This document shows, one piece after another, positions 6,363 to 8,991 of a stretch of DNA of 8,991 nt (positions within the stretch are counted from its first letter, which is position 1; the number at the start of each line of letters is the position of its first letter). The position numbers were made by a program, and so were the translations under genes. The stretch is from Clostridiaceae bacterium (GTDB lineage: Bacteria > Bacillota > Clostridia > Lachnospirales > Lachnospiraceae). The notes under the pieces are model-generated. The model saw nothing but the letters and a program-made list of their open reading frames with translations. It made no database searches and was not told the origin of the DNA. The stretch is from NCBI GenBank assembly GCA_018378255.1, contig JAGZXV010000216.1, positions 1-8,991 on the forward strand, given 5' to 3'.

Positions 6363-6382
6363 GCCACACTCTAATGTGTGGC
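6363..6382 (-). terminator. Hairpin over the hslO stop codon
   Basis: GCCACAC (6363-6369) and GTGTGGC (6376-6382) form a 7-bp stem whose 6-nt loop holds the hslO TAG stop (6373-6371). No proper T tract follows on the minus strand (CTTAACC), so it is either a weak terminator or a 3'-end stabilising hairpin. True termination may occur further on, at 6278-6304. Confidence 0.4.
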
Positions 6383-7252
6383 TTTCGCCAACAGCTCTTT
6401 CAGCTCATCTACAGTAAAAGAATAATTTTTATTACAGAAATGACAATTTACTTCAATTGTTTCCCCTTCTTCAATCATCTGGGAAAGTTCTTTTCTTCCT
6501 ATGCTGATAAGCGCTTTTTCCACTCTGTGTTTTTCACAGTTGCAGTAAAAGCAGGTATCCATCTTCTCTGTAATTTCCAGTTTAAAATCCCCCAAAATCT
6601 GCTCCAGGATCATCTCCGGCGTTTTTCCCTCATCCAAAAGCGTTGTGACAGAGGAAACCTGTCCCAGTTTTGTCTCCAGCCCGCTTATAATTTCCTCAGA
6701 AGCGCCCGGCATAAGCTGGATAATAAATCCACCGGCCTGTTTCACAGTATTGTCCTTATTCATCAATACACCTAAAGCCACAGAAGACGGCGTCTGCTCA
6801 GATGTGGCATAGTAATAGGTCAGATCCTCCGCAATTTCACCTGTTACCAAAATTGTCTGGCCCACATAGGGTTCTTTCAATCCGATATCCTGAATCACGC
6901 TTAAAACGCCTACTCCCAAGGCTCCGCCCACATCCAGTTTCCCTTTGGAATTAGGTGGAAGCATAACGGAGGGGTTAAATGCATAGCCTTTCACATTTCC
7001 CCGGGAATCAGCAGTTACCGTAAGGCCCTCAATCGGCCCATCTCCCTGAATCTTAATGGTGAGCAGATCATCCTTCCCTTTCATCATGGCCCCCATCATT
7101 CCCGCGGCCGTCAAAAGGCGTCCTAAGGCCGCTGTAGCCACAGGGCTTGTATTATGAAGGGATCTGGCCTTTTCAACCAGTTCCTTTGTTGTAGATGCAA
7201 ACGCGCGGATCTGTCCGTCCGCAGCCGTTGCCCTGATGATATAATCTGACAT
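6371..7252 (-). CDS. hslO: Redox-regulated molecular chaperone Hsp33
   Basis: Hsp33 is a cytoplasmic holdase switched on by oxidation: four reduced cysteines hold zinc, and disulfide formation plus unfolding exposes the client-binding surface. The 293-residue product is full length. The N-terminal core runs MSDYIIRATAADGQIRAFA... through GRLLTAAGMMG and the family stretch YAFNPSVMLPP to about residue 180. The C-terminal redox switch has CxC (C237, C239, in YCNCEKHR) and CxxC (C270, C273, in VNCHFCNKNY), so all four zinc ligands are present. An extra C234 lies three residues before the CxC. Start: the ATG at 7252 matches the family N-terminus and has GAGGA a few bases upstream; the frame is open to 7327 but the extra 25 residues are unlike Hsp33. 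It lies 84 nt downstream of the methyltransferase on the same strand, probably co-transcribed, and is convergent with the csp gene. Confidence 0.95.
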   Translation of the reverse strand: MSDYIIRATAADGQIRAFASTTKELVEKARSLHNTSPVATAALGRLLTAAGMMGAMMKGKDDLLTIKIQGDGPIEGLTVTADSRGNVKGYAFNPSVMLPPNSKGKLDVGGALGVGVLSVIQDIGLKEPYVGQTILVTGEIAEDLTYYYATSEQTPSSVALGVLMNKDNTVKQAGGFIIQLMPGASEEIISGLETKLGQVSSVTTLLDEGKTPEMILEQILGDFKLEITEKMDTCFYCNCEKHRVEKALISIGRKELSQMIEEGETIEVNCHFCNKNYSFTVDELKELLAKATH

Positions 7253-7336
7253 GTTTTCCTCGCATTCCGCCGCATCTGAGCGGCTTTTTTCTATTATTAT
7301 TGTCTGTTTCCTGTCTCTATTTACCAACAGCAGTCT

Positions 7337-8089
7337 TTATTTTCCCGATTCTCTGGCAATTATATAGACGCGTTCACTGTCCTCCTGTGCCGCATCTCTG
7401 GTAAATGCATCATAGCATTCCACAAATATCAGCCCAGCCTCCATTAATGCCTGTCTGATCTCATCCAGGCTATAGGCCCTCTGATAATGGACTTCCTCAT
7501 ACTTCCGGTACAAATCCTCCTTTTCTTTAACAAAAAGGGTCAGGTCGTATTCGTTAATCCGTTCCTCCTCATCATAGTAATTATCCCAGATGAAACTGCC
7601 CTCTTCCCGATTTTCCGCAATCGTAGAATCCGCCAGAATCTCCCTGTATTTATACTCCGTATTCAAATCGAAGATAAAAATTCCGCCCGGATCGAGATAA
7701 TTATTGACCAACTGAAACACCTGTACCATGTCCTCATATGTGAGAATATAATTCATGGAATCACAAATGCTCACCACCGCAGCAACCGTACCATAAAGTT
7801 CAAATTCTCTCATATCCTGTAAAAGATAAAGAATGTCCCTGCCGGACACAGATTTCTTATCCAGTGCAATCTCAAGCATCTCTTCCGAATTATCAATACC
7901 GATCATATCATAACCGGATTTTGATAAGAGTTCAGTCAGGCTTCCGGTTCCGCATCCCATATCCAGAACCAGCCCTTTATCAATTCCATATTCCTTTAAA
8001 AGCCCTGTCAGATATTCACACCACTCCTCATATGGAATGTTGTCCATAAACATATCATAAACAGCAGCAAAGCTCGTATATGCATCCAT
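7337..8089 (-). CDS. Class I SAM-dependent methyltransferase
   Basis: The 250-residue product is a soluble Rossmann-fold methyltransferase that uses S-adenosylmethionine; its substrate cannot be read from sequence. Motif I is VLDMGCGTG (41-49). The acidic residue at the end of strand 2 is D66 in MIGIDNSEEML, and D92 in LLQDMREF follows strand 3. The motif IV region is VVSICDSMNYI, and GGIFIFDLNTEYKY is the motif V-VI strand. The N-terminus YTSFAAVYDMFMDNIPYEEW is typical of the small-molecule methyltransferase group found in Clostridia. Start: ATG at 8089 has AGGA 5 nt upstream; the in-frame ATG at 8101 has only weak support. It is the first gene of a probable pair with hslO, and divergent from the membrane-protein gene across a repeat-rich region. 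A metabolite rather than a macromolecule substrate is a guess. Confidence 0.88.
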   Translation of the reverse strand: MDAYTSFAAVYDMFMDNIPYEEWCEYLTGLLKEYGIDKGLVLDMGCGTGSLTELLSKSGYDMIGIDNSEEMLEIALDKKSVSGRDILYLLQDMREFELYGTVAAVVSICDSMNYILTYEDMVQVFQLVNNYLDPGGIFIFDLNTEYKYREILADSTIAENREEGSFIWDNYYDEEERINEYDLTLFVKEKEDLYRKYEEVHYQRAYSLDEIRQALMEAGLIFVECYDAFTRDAAQEDSERVYIIARESGK

Positions 8090-8137
8090 ACGCTTCCTCA
8101 TTCCGCCATATCATACAGCATAAGTTTTAACCACATT

Positions 8138-8166
8138 ATCATATCAATTTTTTCTTATAAAAGCAA
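8138..8166 (-). promoter_or_regulatory. Possible promoter of the methyltransferase-hslO unit
   Basis: On the minus strand TTGCTT (8166-8161), 17-nt spacer and TATGAT (8143-8138) give a start near 8131 and a leader of about 42 nt. The -10 is good (5 of 6) and the -35 poor (3 of 6), so this is tentative. The spacer contains one arm of the 13-bp inverted repeat. Confidence 0.35.
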
Positions 8167-8168
8167 CT

Positions 8169-8201
8169 AATAATCGCAGCCGATTATTGCGCTTGATTAT
8201 T
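8169..8201. promoter_or_regulatory. Three GATTATT half-sites at 13-bp spacing (operator candidate)
   Basis: An 8-bp perfect palindrome, AATAATCG (8169-8176) with CGATTATT (8181-8188), has a CAGC loop. A third copy of GATTATTGC at 8195-8203 repeats 8182-8190 directly. Starts of the half-sites are exactly 13 bases apart (8169, 8182, 8195), and the third overlaps the plus-strand -35. The arrangement suggests a DNA-binding protein contacting the divergent promoter region; no regulator is encoded in the window. Confidence 0.45.
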
Positions 8202-8221
8202 GCCCCCACATTCCTTATACT
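8193..8221 (+). promoter_or_regulatory. Predicted promoter of the membrane-protein gene
   Basis: TTGATT (8193-8198), a 17-nt spacer and TATACT (8216-8221) fit sigma-A. The start would be near 8228, giving a very short leader of about 21 nt to the ATG at 8249. Confidence 0.6.
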
Positions 8222-8248
8222 TATAAGAAAAAAGGAAAGATAACATAC

Positions 8249-8848
8249 ATGAAAAGAACACCGAACAGAACCAACGTAAAAAAACTGCTGCTGAAACGAC
8301 TCGTTCTCCCCATTCTTCTGCTCCTCATCTGCGCCGCTATTTTCCTGTCTCTTCCTGTTCACAACTATCTGTCGCCCAGACCATTAAACCAGACGGACCA
8401 TATGGAAGATGTTTATGATAAAAATGCGCCCTACATTACATTAACCGCAGATACCCTTTATTATACCGGATTCGATTACCAGCATAACGGAAAGCTGAAA
8501 GGCCATTATTATTATACACTGAGCCAGAAACGCTGCCAGTTTTACCTCCTGAAATCCCAGGATAACCAGCCGCCCAAACCAGTTATGGATCATGTGACCT
8601 TAAAAGGGACCCTGGAACCATTTGACGCCTCCCTCTATCATACTTTAACGGCTCAAATGGCCCAAACTCTCTCCTGGACAAGCCAGGAACTGGAATCCAT
8701 ATCCCCTCCCTATATCATCTCCACAATTCCATACTACAAAATCCGCCAGCTGGTCCTGATGGCAGCGCTGGCCATCTGCGTTTTACTGGCTGTTGGGGAT
8801 ATTATAAAAAATTTTGTTCTGGCATCCATTAGCTTGGCGAGGAGGTAA
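8249..8848 (+). CDS. Hypothetical membrane protein with N- and C-terminal transmembrane segments
   Basis: I do not recognise this 199-residue protein. A basic N-terminus (KRTPNRTNVKKLLLKR) leads into a hydrophobic segment at about 18-35 (LVLPILLLLICAAIFLSL). Residues about 36-163 form a polar, tyrosine-rich domain (ITLTADTLYYTGFDYQHNGKLKGHYYYTL). A second hydrophobic segment lies at about 168-183, followed by a short amphipathic end closing in ARR. By the positive-inside rule both ends should be cytoplasmic and the middle domain extracellular. No lipobox, cleavage site or catalytic motif is visible. Start: ATG at 8249 is the only start in the frame; the ribosome site AAAGGA is about 12 nt upstream, longer than usual. 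Its promoter shares a repeat-rich region with the divergent methyltransferase. The last codons contain GAGGAGG, which could serve a following start. Confidence 0.75.
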   Translation: MKRTPNRTNVKKLLLKRLVLPILLLLICAAIFLSLPVHNYLSPRPLNQTDHMEDVYDKNAPYITLTADTLYYTGFDYQHNGKLKGHYYYTLSQKRCQFYLLKSQDNQPPKPVMDHVTLKGTLEPFDASLYHTLTAQMAQTLSWTSQELESISPPYIISTIPYYKIRQLVLMAALAICVLLAVGDIIKNFVLASISLARR

Positions 8849-8849
8849 A

Positions 8850-8975
8850 TTGGGGTTTTGGGGAGAAAGTTACGCAGGAAAGCGGGGCGGAGGGATGGCG
8901 GAGAACCAGGGCGGGAACCGGAACGGAGGAACCAAACGATACAGGGATCTGATTCCAACCGTTAAGTGGAACTAA
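8850..8975 (+). CDS. Doubtful 41-codon ORF with TTG start in a G-rich tail
   Basis: A TTG at 8850 follows GAGGAGG (8839-8845) by 4 nt and opens 41 codons to TAA at 8973-8975. The product would be glycine-, arginine- and asparagine-rich (KRGGG, NQGGNRNGG), ending TKRYRDLIPTVKWN. An internal ATG at 8895 gives a 26-residue version. The ribosome site is excellent but too close, and the composition mostly reflects the G-rich DNA. I do not recognise it. Apart from this, 8849-8991 shows nothing supported. Confidence 0.2.
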   Translation: MGFWGESYAGKRGGGMAENQGGNRNGGTKRYRDLIPTVKWN

Positions 8976-8991
8976 GGCTCCCAGCATGAAA

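Larger units (their letters stand above)
8148..8233. repeat. 13-bp perfect inverted repeat spanning the divergent promoters
   Basis: TTTTTTCTTATAA (8148-8160) is the exact reverse complement of TTATAAGAAAAAA (8221-8233), with 60 bases between. Each divergent unit therefore carries TTATAAGAAAAAA in its own direction. On the plus side it starts at the last base of the -10 and covers the predicted transcription start; on the minus side it fills the promoter spacer. It may be a shared operator or may simply reflect AT-rich promoter DNA. Confidence 0.55.

Noticed and set aside
7253..7327. Extended N-terminus for Hsp33
   Set aside because: The added residues are charged and unlike Hsp33, and the ATG at 7252 has its own ribosome site and the family N-terminus.
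8148..8233. Miniature transposable element with 13-bp terminal repeats
   Set aside because: There is no target-site duplication outside the repeats, the interior holds a fitting promoter, and only one copy is seen.
8734..8958. Minus-strand ORF of 74 codons at the window end
   Set aside because: It is antisense to the end of the membrane-protein gene and the G-rich tail, with Pro/Ser/Arg-rich composition and no ribosome site.

Overview
The window looks like a chromosomal housekeeping stretch from a Gram-positive anaerobe of the Clostridia, most likely a Lachnospiraceae member. The grounds are the ruvA-ruvB-zapA-U32 gene order, strong AGGAG-type ribosome sites, canonical sigma-A promoters, and protein sequences of clostridial type. 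I see no RNA genes, insertion sequences, prophage genes or CRISPR array.

Layout. (1) 1-3920, minus strand: an operon ruvA (3860-3249), ruvB (3200-2202), zapA (2197-1865) and a U32-family protein (1747 down past base 1). ruvB and zapA are 4 nt apart. The U32 gene is broken: its N-terminal frame stops at 854, and the C-terminal half continues in another frame from about 873 to the window edge. (2) 3891-3993: a divergent control region with a promoter for each direction and a LexA-box-like site on the ruvA side. (3) 4038-5144, plus: a YprB-like RNase H-fold exonuclease. It ends at a long hairpin shared with the convergent DUF5662-type gene (5828-5283, minus). (4) 5888-6304, plus: a cold-shock protein gene with a very good promoter, a leader hairpin and a strong terminator. 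(5) 8089-6371, minus: a class I SAM methyltransferase followed by hslO (Hsp33). (6) 8138-8233: a second divergent control region, rich in inverted and direct repeats. It lies ahead of an unrecognised two-segment membrane protein (8249-8848, plus). The last 143 bases are G/A-rich and hold only a doubtful 41-codon ORF.

How the genes fit together. RuvA and RuvB form the Holliday-junction branch migration motor. ZapA supports the FtsZ ring, and U32 proteins of this type are RNA-modifying Fe-S enzymes, so the operon joins DNA repair, division and RNA modification by position rather than by a shared pathway. Csp and Hsp33 are both stress proteins but are convergent and separately transcribed.

The window is largely ordinary. 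Most worth a second look are the frameshift/deletion in the U32 gene, the repeat-rich divergent promoter at 8148-8233, and the possible SOS box upstream of ruvA. I found no convincing new multi-gene system.
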